Origin: Sphingobacterium multivorum
GTDB taxonomy: Bacteria > Bacteroidota > Bacteroidia > Sphingobacteriales > Sphingobacteriaceae
Assembly (NCBI RefSeq): GCF_039511225.1
Contig: NZ_CP154261.1
Location: forward strand, 3,348,001 to 3,412,000
DNA length: 64,000 bases
Reading direction: 5' to 3'
Position 1 is the stretch's first letter; the number at the start of each line of letters is the position of its first letter. The translations under genes and the position numbers were made by a program. Below the pieces are notes generated by a model that did no database searches, was not told where the DNA came from, and was given only the letters and a program-made list of their open reading frames with translations. This document shows, in pieces, positions 18,349 to 27,556 of the stretch.

Positions 18349-18939
18349 CTAAAGCAGGATCTTACGACTTACCGCTTTATCGATGGTAATATAACCCGGG
18401 TAGAATACCGACTGCCCTGCAATATTGATAGAAGGTTTCACTTTTAACGTAAATATTCCCTTTTTATTCTCATCGCTTGACATTAAAAAATCCTGCAGGT
18501 CCGAATTCTTCAACAAATCATAGATATTGGTCGCTATACGCACATTGGCTACGGTAGATTCTCCGGGTTCAATTTGTAATGATTGATTGACAATCCCTTC
18601 CACAAGCTGCTGTCCACCATAAAGAATGATATACTGAAACTTATTAATGGATGCCTTTTTGAGCGTCGGGTTGTCTATTTTAAGCCGGATAACTGCATTC
18701 AATGGAATATCTTTCCGCAAATAGGCCAATGCCAGACTCGGCGCCGCTCCCAGGTCGATTTGATTATTCTTGATCAGTCGTTGCAGTGATGTTCCGGCCA
18801 ACCGAATACTATCTACCGATTCCACATCGAACTTACATTTCGCCAAATTCTCGATCTGTGCCTTTTGTCGATTCACGCCGCAGCCGGAAATAAACAAACC
18901 CAGCAGAACCAAACATCCAAATAAAATTTTCTTGCTCAT
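18349..18939 (-). CDS. lipoprotein, LEA-type-2-like
   Basis: Signal peptide with lipobox LFISG-C (Cys20) marks a lipoprotein of 196 residues. The mature part has alternating hydrophobic beta strands: IRLKIDNPTLKKASINKFQYIILYGGQQLVEG, then ESTVANVRIATNIYDLL. This pattern (NPT...Y.I.Y.G..L..G) resembles LEA14/WHy-type beta sandwiches, but the match is by eye. It follows the upstream lipoprotein gene by 5 nt and ends at the terminator at 18290, so both form a two-gene operon of envelope lipoproteins. Confidence 0.75.
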   Translation of the reverse strand: MSKKILFGCLVLLGLFISGCGVNRQKAQIENLAKCKFDVESVDSIRLAGTSLQRLIKNNQIDLGAAPSLALAYLRKDIPLNAVIRLKIDNPTLKKASINKFQYIILYGGQQLVEGIVNQSLQIEPGESTVANVRIATNIYDLLKNSDLQDFLMSSDENKKGIFTLKVKPSINIAGQSVFYPGYITIDKAVSRKILL

Positions 18940-18944
18940 AGCCC

Positions 18945-19688
18945 CTATTTTCCTCCAAATTTATATAAAACTCCCAGTGTAAACAATGGGTACCCTGCTT
19001 TTAAATAGGTGTTACTTTTAAAACCGAATACCATACCGTTCGTATATTGCAGCTTCCATCCTTTCCCTAAGCCCATCCTTGTATAAAATACAGGTTCAAT
19101 GAGCATATTGTCTTCTTTTTCTGCTGGAAGATTATCAATAGCAAAATTCTTCATCCGCATATTGCTCAACCGGATGATGGTACCATAATCGATATCATGC
19201 CGGTCGCCAAACAACTTCAGGGCATCCTTTTTCTCCGACGAAAAGTTTACCTGCACAAACACCTTATCAAAATCCATGTCCTGCGTTTCTACAATAGCCT
19301 GTCCCATCGTCGACGAACGTTTGTTTACGACACTTGTCGTGCCCAGTCCATACCCCCCGTAAACTTCAAATACACGATTATTTTTCCGACCAAAGCGTGT
19401 AAAATAGCCTATCCCTGCTTCCCCCATCTTTTGCGCATAGTCTTTAATATTGGATCGATTATCCACATAGGAACCATTGGCGATGACAGCCACATGATCA
19501 GTGACGGCTACCCCCAGGTTGGCCGATACATTAGCCTTTGTATTGATATTGCCAGATACATACACCTCGCCAGCTTCCGTAAACATCGGCGCTGAAGGCA
19601 CATTGGGCATGTAAATCGAACTACAGGAATAAAATGAACAGGCAAATAACCCGGCACACAAACCATATCCAAACTTGTTGTATTTCAT
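18945..19688 (-). CDS. uncharacterised lipoprotein with outer-membrane beta-barrel pattern
   Basis: The ATG at 19688 is preferred to one ten codons upstream because it gives a compact signal peptide (MKYNKFGYGLCAGLFACSFYSCSS) with a lipobox-like SFYS-C. The mature protein (about 225 residues) has amphipathic strands: EVYVSGNINTKANVSANLGVAVTDHVAVIANGSYV, RVFEVYGGYGLGTTSV, GWKLQYTNGMVFGFKS. It ends with LFTLGVLYKFGGK, whose aromatic near-terminal residue is typical of outer-membrane barrels. A small porin-like or OmpW-sized barrel is plausible; no family is named. Co-transcribed with the downstream lipoprotein. Confidence 0.72.
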   Translation of the reverse strand: MKYNKFGYGLCAGLFACSFYSCSSIYMPNVPSAPMFTEAGEVYVSGNINTKANVSANLGVAVTDHVAVIANGSYVDNRSNIKDYAQKMGEAGIGYFTRFGRKNNRVFEVYGGYGLGTTSVVNKRSSTMGQAIVETQDMDFDKVFVQVNFSSEKKDALKLFGDRHDIDYGTIIRLSNMRMKNFAIDNLPAEKEDNMLIEPVFYTRMGLGKGWKLQYTNGMVFGFKSNTYLKAGYPLFTLGVLYKFGGK

Positions 19689-19988
19689 ATGTAAGTATTT
19701 ATTCAATCGTGCTTGCATCCAATGGTACTCCGGAATGTTTCGCCTATTGTCTTAAAAACACCTATCCTTTATAAAAATTGTACCAAAGCAGTTACATTTA
19801 ACAGAAAATAACAATTTAAATAAAACCAAAACTTTAACGCGCTCATTACCAACTCCGATAAATTACCGAGACAGGTGCTCCGTGTGCTAACAGTATTGCG
19901 AACAGTCGCTCTGTTGAACGAAAGTGCAGCAAGTAGCATCCGATTTCGTTCATATTGCCCAAGGGCAGGTCCACGGGAGAACAGACAC

Positions 19989-20021
19989 ACAAAAAAAAGG
20001 CATCAATTTCTTGATGCCTTT
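19989..20021 (-). terminator. intrinsic terminator of rplU-rpmA
   Basis: An 11-bp stem AAAGGCATCAA / TTGATGCCTTT with a 4-nt loop; the A8 run on the plus strand is a U run for the minus transcript. It is 20 nt past the rpmA stop. Confidence 0.9.
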
Positions 20022-20040
20022 CCAATATTGTTGCAAAACC

Positions 20041-20304
20041 TTACGCTTGTTCTGTAGGAACTACAGATACATAAGATTTATTGTTAGCTTTTTTACGGAA
20101 AACTACTTTACCGTCTACTAAAGCGAACAATGTGTGGTCTTTACCAATACCAACGTTTGTGTCAGGATTGTGTTGTGTACCGCGTTGGCGTACGATGATG
20201 TTACCAGCGATTGCTTGTTGACCACCGAAGATTTTGATACCTAAACGCTTGCTATGTGACTCACGGCCGTTCTTAGAACTACCCGCACCTTTTTTGTGTG
20301 CCAT
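20041..20304 (-). CDS. rpmA: large ribosomal subunit protein bL27
   Basis: bL27 lies near the peptidyl-transferase centre of the 50S subunit. The 87-residue protein starts [20 protein letters not shown], the standard N-terminus that reaches toward the tRNA ends, and continues with [41 protein letters not shown]. No N-terminal leader that would need processing is present. It follows rplU by 44 nt, the universal rplU-rpmA order. Confidence 0.98.
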   Translation of the reverse strand: MAHKKGAGSSKNGRESHSKRLGIKIFGGQQAIAGNIIVRQRGTQHNPDTNVGIGKDHTLFALVDGKVVFRKKANNKSYVSVVPTEQA

Positions 20305-20348
20305 TTCTTTATCTTAATTTAAGACTATTTGTCTGATTAAAAATTCAA

Positions 20349-20660
20349 TTATAACGTAATACCAGTGATCTGGATTTTAGAAAATTGTTGACGGTGACCG
20401 TTTTTCTTTTTGTAGCCTTTACGACGTTTTTTCTTGAAAACGATAACTTTATCGCCTTTTAAATGAGACAAAATTTTAGCCGAAACTTTTGCACCAGCAA
20501 CGCTAGGTGTACCAATGGTAAATTTACCACCGTCTTCTGCTAACAATACATTGTCAAATTCAATACTAGCGCCTTCATCTCCTTGTAAACGGTGTACAAA
20601 AAGGAACTGGTCTTTTGCAACCTTAAATTGCTGTCCTGCTATATTTACTATTGCGTACAT
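20349..20660 (-). CDS. rplU: large ribosomal subunit protein bL21
   Basis: bL21 binds 23S rRNA domain II. The 103-residue protein has the family pattern: [25 protein letters not shown] at the start, then [56 protein letters not shown] and a basic C-terminal half. First gene of the rplU-rpmA operon, with a perfect Bacteroidota-type promoter 35-65 nt upstream. Confidence 0.98.
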   Translation of the reverse strand: MYAIVNIAGQQFKVAKDQFLFVHRLQGDEGASIEFDNVLLAEDGGKFTIGTPSVAGAKVSAKILSHLKGDKVIVFKKKRRKGYKKKNGHRQQFSKIQITGITL

Positions 20661-20694
20661 TGTTAATTAATTAAATGTGTTATTAAATGAAGGG

Positions 20695-20725
20695 CAAAAG
20701 TAATCAGTTTTTATCATAATTCAAA
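20695..20725 (-). promoter_or_regulatory. promoter of rplU-rpmA
   Basis: On the minus strand TTTG, 19 nt, TACTTTTG: an exact match to the Bacteroidota primary-sigma consensus TTTG-N19-TAnnTTTG. The predicted start of transcription gives a leader of about 28 nt. Confidence 0.75.
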
Positions 20726-20820
20726 GACAAATTTACTTTTTCGTTTCCATTTAAACGTTATCAGTTGAACAGCATGACCTTAATCCGTATTAGGACAATG
20801 CTGTTCACGCCTGTTTCCAC

Positions 20821-22863
20821 TTACCAAACCAAAATTCTTTTCTCAGGTGCCACATACATTTTTGCTGTAGGCTGTACATTAAATGCTTTATAGAAAGCCT
20901 CCATATTGTATACGGGACCATTTACCCGAAATTGTTCGGGGCTATGTGGATCAACTTTTAAACGTAGCCGCATGCGCTCATCGCTGCTCTTTACGCGCCA
21001 CACTTGCGCAAAACTCAGGAAGAAACGTTGATCGGGGGTAAAACCATCAATCTTGTCCTGCCCCTGCCCTTGTTTGGTTAATTTAAAGGCATCATAGGCA
21101 ATATTTAAACCGCCGATATCTGCCAGGTTTTCACCTAAAGTAAGCTCACCGTTTACATGTTGATTGTCCAACAGCGTAAAACCACCATATAACTTCGCGA
21201 CTTGGCTGGCGCGTTGCGTAAACTGTTTCGCATCCACTGCAGTCCACCAGTCATTCAAGTTGCCGTCTTTATCATATTGGCGCCCCTGATCATCAAAACC
21301 ATGTGTCATCTCGTGTCCGATAACGGCACCGATAGCGCCATAATTGATTGCATCGTCCGCGTTGGCATCAAAGAAGGGGAACTGCAAGATGCCGGCCGGA
21401 AATACAATTTCATTATACGGCGGATTGTAATAGGCATTCACTGTGGGTGTTGTCATCAGCCATTCTGCCTTGTCAACCGGTTTACCGATTTTACCCACCA
21501 TTTCTTTATAAGCATGCTTTGCAGCAGACTGCAAGTTGGCATAGTAGGTATCTTTGGCTACCTCCACGTCACTATAATCTTTCCACTTCTCCGGATAGCC
21601 AATTTTTTTGGTGAATGCTTCCAATTTTTCAATCGCTTTCTTTTTGGTTTCAGGCGTCATCCAGTCCAACTTCTCAATGCGGTTCTTGTAGACTTTCTGC
21701 AAATTGTCGACCAATTCGAGCATTCGTTTTTTTGCTTCGGGCTTGAAGTATTCATCCACATACAACTTGCCCACAATCTCGCCAAGATTCTCGTCCGCCG
21801 AGCTCACCATCAGCTTCCAACGCTCTTTCTCCTGCTTCTGACCATTCAGGGTTTTCCCGAATAATTCAAACTTTGCCTCCCGGAAACCTTTGCTCAGGGC
21901 CGTCGCAGAAGCATTTGCCAGATCTGCTTTAAGCTTTGTTTTCCAGCTGTCTAAGGATTGTGATTTCAACAAATTATTTAAAGCAAGATAAAATTTGGGC
22001 TGCTGTACCAAAATCGTGTCGGTCTTCACATCCAAGCGTTGCAGAATATCTTTCCAGTTGAGGTTTGGCGTTTGCTTCTGAAACTCCTGTACCGCAAATT
22101 TATGATAGTTTTTAATGGGATCCCGCAATTCTACCGGTGTAGCATGTGATTTGGCAATTTCTGTTTCCAAGCGCAGCACTTCCTCCGCCGACTTTTGGGC
22201 ATTTGCCCCTTCACCGATCAGTCCGAATAACTTGACCAGATACGCGACATAGGCCTCCCGGATCTTCTTCGCTTTCTCATCCTGATCTAAATAATAACTT
22301 GCTTCAGGCAGGTTGAGTCCCCCCTGAAAAAATTGCAATGCATTCTTAGTGCTGATCCGGTCATCCGCGGCGACATAAAAGGTAAAAAGATCACCATCGC
22401 CCTCTTTAAATCCATCTGCAGCATACGCAATCAATTCATCAATACTTTTCAACCCATTGATTTTTTGAATGGTTCCTTCGATCGGTTTCGCGCCCAATTT
22501 ATCAATCGTCACCGTATCCATACCACTCGCATAGAAATCGCCGGCCTTTTGCTGATCTGAACCTTTTTTGTTGTCGGACTTTGCGGCCCCTTCCAAAATA
22601 GATTTCAGGTTTGCCAGATTTTCGTCGGCGAGCACATAAAAGGAGCCCCATCCCGTTTCCGACGCCGGGATTTGCGTATTTTTCATCCAGCTTCCATTCG
22701 CATATTGGAAGAAATTATCTCCTGGATTCACCGTCGTATCCATACCTGAGACATCAAAAAAATTTGTGCGGACCTCCTGAGCAGTATCGCTTTTCTTATT
22801 TGACTGACATGACATCATCATTAAGACCATGGATAGCGTCCCCCATTTGACTTTTTGTATCAT
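20821..22863 (-). CDS. M13 family metallopeptidase (neprilysin/PepO-like), lipoprotein
   Basis: Zinc endopeptidase that cleaves short peptides in the periplasm or at the cell surface. The signal peptide ends in a lipobox (MMMS-Cys19). Zinc ligands are His517 and His521 in VIGHEMTH and Glu578 in GENLADIGG, whose Asp582 supports catalysis; the substrate-binding NAYYNP motif lies at 476-481. The protein ends KRILVW with the C-terminal Trp typical of the family. Length 680 is normal. It starts 29 nt after the GNAT-nitrilase gene and may share its transcript. Confidence 0.95.
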   Translation of the reverse strand: MIQKVKWGTLSMVLMMMSCQSNKKSDTAQEVRTNFFDVSGMDTTVNPGDNFFQYANGSWMKNTQIPASETGWGSFYVLADENLANLKSILEGAAKSDNKKGSDQQKAGDFYASGMDTVTIDKLGAKPIEGTIQKINGLKSIDELIAYAADGFKEGDGDLFTFYVAADDRISTKNALQFFQGGLNLPEASYYLDQDEKAKKIREAYVAYLVKLFGLIGEGANAQKSAEEVLRLETEIAKSHATPVELRDPIKNYHKFAVQEFQKQTPNLNWKDILQRLDVKTDTILVQQPKFYLALNNLLKSQSLDSWKTKLKADLANASATALSKGFREAKFELFGKTLNGQKQEKERWKLMVSSADENLGEIVGKLYVDEYFKPEAKKRMLELVDNLQKVYKNRIEKLDWMTPETKKKAIEKLEAFTKKIGYPEKWKDYSDVEVAKDTYYANLQSAAKHAYKEMVGKIGKPVDKAEWLMTTPTVNAYYNPPYNEIVFPAGILQFPFFDANADDAINYGAIGAVIGHEMTHGFDDQGRQYDKDGNLNDWWTAVDAKQFTQRASQVAKLYGGFTLLDNQHVNGELTLGENLADIGGLNIAYDAFKLTKQGQGQDKIDGFTPDQRFFLSFAQVWRVKSSDERMRLRLKVDPHSPEQFRVNGPVYNMEAFYKAFNVQPTAKMYVAPEKRILVW

Positions 22864-22892
22864 ATTTTAAGAGATTAAAAGCGTATTTAAAT

Positions 22893-24401
22893 TTACTTCA
22901 AAAGTTTCACTTCGTACAGATCCTTCCGCCTATCCTTCTTCACTTTAACAGTACCATACTCATGTAGGTCGCGCAGCGCATACAGGTCAACGTCGGCAAT
23001 AAGCACCATTTCGGCATTCGGTGTCGCCTCGGCTTTGATGGCATTATTGGGAAAAGCAAAGTCTGAAGGAGTAAAAACGGCAGACTGCGAATATTGTATA
23101 TCCATATTATTCACACGCGGCAAATTACCCACAGAGCCAGCAATAGCCACATAACATTCATTTTCTATCGCCCTGGCCTGCGCGCAGGTACGCACCCGGA
23201 TGTACCCGTTTTGGGTATCCGTCATAAAGGGCACAAATAGAATCTGCATGCCCTGATCGGCCAAAATACGGCTCAGTTCAGGAAACTCGACATCGTAACA
23301 GATCAACAGCCCTACTTTACCACAATCGGTGTCAAATACTTTCACTTCACTACCACCCACCATACCATAGTATTTAAATTCATTTGGCGTGATATGAATT
23401 TTTTTAAACTCATCCAGCTTACCGTTGCGATGACAGAGGTAGGAAACATTGTAGAGTTTTTTGTTTTCCATCAATGGCATGGAACCCGCAATGATATTAA
23501 CGTTGTAGGATACAGCAAACTGTTGAATGCGATCGATAATCTCGGAGGTATGCTGCGCAAGCCTTTCCATCGCCAGGCGCTCGGGAAGATCGTTATAAGG
23601 GCTCATGAGCGGCGTATTGAAAAATTCTGGAAACATGATAAAATCTGTTCCATAATCACTCACGGTATCCACAAAAAACTCGATCTGATCATAAAATGCC
23701 TCCAGATTATCAAACAAGCGCATCTGCCATTGCACCAGCCCCAAACGGATCGTCTGCTTGGTGGTCGAAATGGACCGTGTCTCTGACTCATAATAAATAT
23801 TATTCCATTCCAACAGGGTAGCAAACTCCATCGATTCAGCATCTTCAGGCAGATAATGCTTGAGTATTTTTTTGACATGAAAATCATTTGAAAGCTGAAA
23901 GGTCAGCGTCGGATCATAGATCTCCTTGCGTTTGACTTTCTCGATGTAAACCCGCGGACTCATTTTATCCGCATAGTTATGGTAATTGGGAATACGGCCC
24001 CCGGCAACAATACATTTGAGGTTCATCTGTTCACACAGCTCCTTACGCGCATCATAGAGACGCCGGCCGAGACGTAACGCCCGATGTGCCGGATGAACAA
24101 ACACTTCTATCCCGTAAAGGGTGTCTCCATCATCACTATGCTTGGTAAACTTACCGTCATCGATAATCTCATAATAGCTATCGTAAATATTATTCTTTTT
24201 TGAATTCAGGATAATGGACAAGGCACAGGCAACGACATGTCCATCAATCTCCACACATAATTGCCCTTCGGGAAATATATCAATCAAATCCTGAATATTT
24301 TCCTTTGACCAGGTCTCACCTGCACCATCATAAGCCTGTTCCATCGATCGTTTCAAATCAACATAATCCTTCTTTGTCAAGTTCCGCACTTGAATATCCA
24401 T
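22893..24401 (-). CDS. fusion of GNAT N-acetyltransferase and carbon-nitrogen hydrolase (nitrilase) domains
   Basis: A 502-residue two-domain protein. Residues 1-165 form a GNAT acetyltransferase with the acetyl-CoA site in VHPAHRALRLGRRLYDAR (102-119). Residues 216-502 form a nitrilase-superfamily amidase with the full triad: Glu259 in MFPEFF, Lys334 in FKKIHITPNEF, Cys368 in LICYDVEFPE. The same fusion is known in Bacteroidota and in Bacillus YhcX; substrates are uncharacterised. An AAAAAGGAG sequence sits just upstream of the ATG, unusually close to a Shine-Dalgarno match for this genome, and a good promoter lies at 24429. Confidence 0.93.
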   Translation of the reverse strand: MDIQVRNLTKKDYVDLKRSMEQAYDGAGETWSKENIQDLIDIFPEGQLCVEIDGHVVACALSIILNSKKNNIYDSYYEIIDDGKFTKHSDDGDTLYGIEVFVHPAHRALRLGRRLYDARKELCEQMNLKCIVAGGRIPNYHNYADKMSPRVYIEKVKRKEIYDPTLTFQLSNDFHVKKILKHYLPEDAESMEFATLLEWNNIYYESETRSISTTKQTIRLGLVQWQMRLFDNLEAFYDQIEFFVDTVSDYGTDFIMFPEFFNTPLMSPYNDLPERLAMERLAQHTSEIIDRIQQFAVSYNVNIIAGSMPLMENKKLYNVSYLCHRNGKLDEFKKIHITPNEFKYYGMVGGSEVKVFDTDCGKVGLLICYDVEFPELSRILADQGMQILFVPFMTDTQNGYIRVRTCAQARAIENECYVAIAGSVGNLPRVNNMDIQYSQSAVFTPSDFAFPNNAIKAEATPNAEMVLIADVDLYALRDLHEYGTVKVKKDRRKDLYEVKLLK

Positions 24402-24428
24402 ATAAATCTCCTTTTTGAATTAGTTATC

Positions 24429-24460
24429 TAAATTTAGTAAAAGTAAATGCCAAGTCCAAA
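24429..24460 (-). promoter_or_regulatory. promoter of the GNAT-nitrilase gene
   Basis: Minus strand TTTG, 20 nt, TAAATTTA (one mismatch from TAnnTTTG). The predicted leader is about 20 nt and contains the AGGAG site. Confidence 0.62.
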
Positions 24461-24508
24461 ACTAGCAATAGCCCACAGGCGAATATCAGATGGCACCCAA
24501 CTTCATAT

Positions 24509-24598
24509 TTTAGACAGTGCTTACTCAGTGATTGTTCAGTGCTCGTTCAGTGCTTGCTCAGTGTAGACTGAATATGCACTGACTTATTACTGTCTAAA
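24509..24598. repeat. 90-bp element: 10-bp inverted ends enclosing 11-bp tandem repeats
   Basis: Perfect terminal inverted repeats TTTAGACAGT (24509-24518) and ACTGTCTAAA (24589-24598). Inside, five 11-bp units all begin CAGTG: CAGTGCTTACT, CAGTGATTGTT, CAGTGCTCGTT, CAGTGCTTGCT, CAGTGTAGACT, starting at 24515. The unit length is close to one helical turn. No open frame of note crosses it, and no clear target-site duplication flanks it. It lies in a 417-nt gap (24402-24818) that otherwise holds only the promoter and terminator listed. Confidence 0.8.
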
Positions 24599-24760
24599 CA
24601 TTGATTAAGAAATATTAATAGGCACTACCTGATATGCAGATGTTTCAATTTTAATTAGATCTTGATGATCTTATCCCTTAACAGGTAGTTAGGGCAATCG
24701 TCTTTTTCATACATGAACCCAATTGGAGCATCGGAAAGACTTTGCTGAAATCAAGGACAT

Positions 24761-24792
24761 AAAAAAAGCGCCAATGTTCAATTGGCGCTTTT
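24761..24792 (-). terminator. intrinsic terminator of the M42-DUF3467 operon
   Basis: A 12-bp stem AAAAGCGCCAAT / ATTGGCGCTTTT with loop GTTCA, preceded by an A run that is a U run for the minus transcript. 26 nt past the DUF3467 stop. Confidence 0.88.
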
Positions 24793-24818
24793 GATATCTC
24801 AATGACAGCTGCAATCAA

Positions 24819-25160
24819 CTATGCTTGACCTTGTGGCGTTCCAAAAGGGAATGCAACTGTAGGATCACCACCTTGTTGAGGTTGTTCAGCAACACCTAAG
24901 TCCATTTTAATTGGGCCATTTAATGCTTCGAAACGGTTCACGTTATCAACCAATGCACCTAACAAGCGTTTTGCATGCTCTGGAGTCAAAACGATTCTTG
25001 ATTTCACTTTTGCTTTTGGCACTCCTGGCATCACACGGATAAAGTCAACCACAAATTCAGTATTAGAGTGAGTGATAATCGCAAGATTTGAGTAGGTTCC
25101 TTCTGCTACTTCTTCTGTCAACTCGATGCTCAATTCGTTTTGATTTTGGTTATTTTCCAT
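24819..25160 (-). CDS. DUF3467 family protein
   Basis: A 113-residue protein of the DUF3467 family, widespread in Bacteroidota but functionally uncharacterised. The family core is visible: LAIITHSNTEFVVDFIRVMPGVPKAKVKSRIVLTPEHAKRLLGALVDNVNRFEALNGPI (about 26-84). The N-terminus is Asn/Gln-rich and the C-terminus Gln/Gly-rich, both probably disordered. It starts 36 nt after the M42 peptidase gene on the same strand. Confidence 0.9.
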   Translation of the reverse strand: MENNQNQNELSIELTEEVAEGTYSNLAIITHSNTEFVVDFIRVMPGVPKAKVKSRIVLTPEHAKRLLGALVDNVNRFEALNGPIKMDLGVAEQPQQGGDPTVAFPFGTPQGQA

Positions 25161-25196
25161 AATAATTCTAATGATAAGTTAATATATTCTTAAATT

Positions 25197-26315
25197 CTAC
25201 TTTGTAAATGTTCTAAAATCTTGTCCGTTCTCAATATTCAATAATGTTTCGTAGATCAACCGGATCACGTTATCCACATCTTCCTTGTGCACCATCTCCA
25301 CTGTTGTGTGCATATAACGGAGTGGTAAAGAAATCAACGCAGACGGTACGCCACCATTGCTATAGGCAAACGCGTCCGTATCAGTTCCTGTAAAACGAGA
25401 AGAAGCCTGACGCTGGAAAGGAATATTATTCTTCTCAGCAACTTTAACCAACAGTTTATTCAGATTAATCTGAACCGCTGGAGCATAGGACAATACCGGA
25501 CCTTTCCCTGAAAATAGATCGCCCTGTGTGATCTTATTGATCATCGGAGTTTGCGTATCATGTGTCACATCAGTTACGATGGCGACATTCGGTTTGATAC
25601 GATCTGCAATCATTTCGGCACCACGTAAACCAATCTCTTCTTGCACCGAATTTACGATATATAATCCAAATGGCAATTTCTTTTTATTCTCTTTTAGCAA
25701 ACGAGCAACCTCAGCAATCATAAAACCACCGGCACGATTGTCCATAGCCCGCCCAACATAATAACGGTCGTTAAGGATAGAGAATGTATCTTCGTATGTA
25801 ATGACACAACCGACATGTATTCCCAAGGCTTCAACCTCTTCTTTGGTACCACAACCGCAGTCCAAAAAGATATTTTTCAGCGAAGGATTTTCTTCTTTCT
25901 CTCCCGAACGCGTATGAATTGCCGGCCAGCCGAATACAGCTTTGACAATACCCTTTTCCGTATGAATATTCACGCGCTTAGACGGTGCAATCTGGTGATC
26001 CGAACCACCGTTACGAATCACATAGATCAATCCATCTTTAGTAATGTAATTGACAAACCAAGAAATCTCATCCGCATGAGCCTCTATAACGACCTTATAC
26101 TCCGCTTTTGGATTGATTACCCCTACAGCTGTACCGTAGTTGTCAACGAATGTATCATCAACATAAGGCTTCAAATAATCCAACCACAGGCGCTGACCTT
26201 CCCACTCAAATCCTGTAGGAGAAGCATTATTGATATATTTCTCAAAAAATGAAAGCGAATCTTTCGTCACAACCGCGTCGTGCTTCGGCTCTTTTTTCTT
26301 GTTTTTTTCTGCCAT
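25197..26315 (-). CDS. M42 family (glutamyl/tetrahedral-type) aminopeptidase
   Basis: Cytoplasmic dinuclear-metal aminopeptidase that trims peptides. Metal and catalytic positions are seen in VIEAHADEISWFV (His), GRAMDNRAGG (bridging Asp), NSVQEEIGLRG (catalytic Glu and ligand Glu), IVTDVTHDT (Asp) and RYMHTTVEMVHKEDV (His). It carries a 15-residue Lys-rich N-terminal extension and has no signal peptide. Length 372 is normal. A TACTTTTG box lies about 55 nt upstream (26367-26374), though no matching -33 TTTG is seen. DUF3467 follows in the same operon. Confidence 0.93.
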   Translation of the reverse strand: MAEKNKKKEPKHDAVVTKDSLSFFEKYINNASPTGFEWEGQRLWLDYLKPYVDDTFVDNYGTAVGVINPKAEYKVVIEAHADEISWFVNYITKDGLIYVIRNGGSDHQIAPSKRVNIHTEKGIVKAVFGWPAIHTRSGEKEENPSLKNIFLDCGCGTKEEVEALGIHVGCVITYEDTFSILNDRYYVGRAMDNRAGGFMIAEVARLLKENKKKLPFGLYIVNSVQEEIGLRGAEMIADRIKPNVAIVTDVTHDTQTPMINKITQGDLFSGKGPVLSYAPAVQINLNKLLVKVAEKNNIPFQRQASSRFTGTDTDAFAYSNGGVPSALISLPLRYMHTTVEMVHKEDVDNVIRLIYETLLNIENGQDFRTFTK

Positions 26316-26587
26316 CTTTTCCTTTTCTATTTACTTTCGTCAAAATATGAAAATTTCAATGAAATGCAAAAGTAAAAATGTTTTTTGAAATATTGTTTGC
26401 GCAATTTATTTTAGGTCATACGCTCCTCTTTTAGTAAACAGGATCCGCAAAAGACAATATTTTGTTCACGATGAATGAATTAGATCCGCAGCCCAATGAT
26501 ATTCTGCTTAAAAACAAATTGTAGGAATAAAAAAATGAGATTAAAGCTTATCTTTACTTCAAAGTAATTTAAAAAGCTATAAAATTT

Positions 26588-27403
26588 ATGAATTCAATAT
26601 TAAGTGCAATACATTGGAATATTGACCCCGAAATGTTCAACTTTGGCGCTTTTGCCCTTCGCTATTATGCCTTATGCTGGTTGTTAGCGTTTTTTGTTTC
26701 ATACGTAATCATGTTACGTATATTCAAAAAGGAAGGCCGCACACAAGAACAGTTGGATCAGCTTTCAATTTATATTTTTCTGGGCACTTTGATCGGAGCA
26801 CGATTAGGACACTGCCTATTTTACGATTTTGACTATTACAAAGATCATATACTTGAAATCTTTCTTCCATTCAAATGGGATAAAACAGGATTTCATATCA
26901 CTGGTTTTGCAGGTTTGGCTTCTCACGGTGGCGCCATTGGAATTATCCTCGCACTCTATTTATTCTGCAGAAAAACAAAAACTGATTTTCTGTGGCTAGC
27001 GGACCGATTGGTCGTTGTAGTCCCTATTGCCGGTGCACTTATCCGTATCGGAAATTTCTTCAATTCCGAAATTATTGGCACACCTACCGATCTACCTTGG
27101 GCTATCGTCTTCGAGCGTGTAGACAATGTACCACGCCACCCTGGGCAGCTTTATGAAGCAATCGCCTATATTTTGATCTTCATTATCATTGGCTCCCTAT
27201 TCAAATCAAATCCCAATCGCCAAAAAGGCCAATTATTTGGCATATTCATGGTCCTATTATTTGGTGCACGCATGGTCTTGGAACATTTTAAAATTGACCA
27301 AGAACCTTTCGAGCAAAGTATGGCTTTAAATATGGGCCAATTACTGAGTATACCTTTTATTCTGGTAGGCTTCTACTTTATCTTCCGGAAAACCAAAGCT
27401 TAA
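26588..27403 (+). CDS. lgt: phosphatidylglycerol--prolipoprotein diacylglyceryl transferase
   Basis: Transfers diacylglycerol from phosphatidylglycerol to the lipobox cysteine of prolipoproteins, an essential inner-membrane step. The 271-residue protein has seven membrane helices and the Lgt signatures ASHGGAIGI and the family block RIGNFFNSEIIGTPTDLPWAIVF (146-168), followed by RHPGQLYEAIAY. The window contains several lipobox proteins that would be its clients. Monocistronic, with a strong terminator 43 nt after the stop. Confidence 0.97.
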   Translation: MNSILSAIHWNIDPEMFNFGAFALRYYALCWLLAFFVSYVIMLRIFKKEGRTQEQLDQLSIYIFLGTLIGARLGHCLFYDFDYYKDHILEIFLPFKWDKTGFHITGFAGLASHGGAIGIILALYLFCRKTKTDFLWLADRLVVVVPIAGALIRIGNFFNSEIIGTPTDLPWAIVFERVDNVPRHPGQLYEAIAYILIFIIIGSLFKSNPNRQKGQLFGIFMVLLFGARMVLEHFKIDQEPFEQSMALNMGQLLSIPFILVGFYFIFRKTKA

Positions 27404-27445
27404 AACAGGAAACATTGTTTTTTGTTTGCAAATACAAGATTTTAC

Positions 27446-27482
27446 AGGCATCTTTTCTACAAAAGATGCCTTGTTTTTTTTC
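27446..27482 (+). terminator. intrinsic terminator of lgt
   Basis: An 11-bp stem AGGCATCTTTT / AAAAGATGCCT, loop CTAC, followed by TGTTTTTTTT. Confidence 0.9.
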
Positions 27483-27556
27483 TATACCTGCAAAGATTAC
27501 TATATTAGGCTTCAATAAACAATATATCTTTTTACAACAAGAAACTTAAGCCTAAA

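Noticed and set aside
21202..21864. Plus-strand frame of 220 codons
   Set aside because: Lies antisense within the M13 peptidase gene, which has complete motifs; the frame shows no recognisable protein pattern.
24509..24598. Possible CRISPR array
   Set aside because: The repeat unit is only 11 bp with no separate spacers and no cas genes are present.
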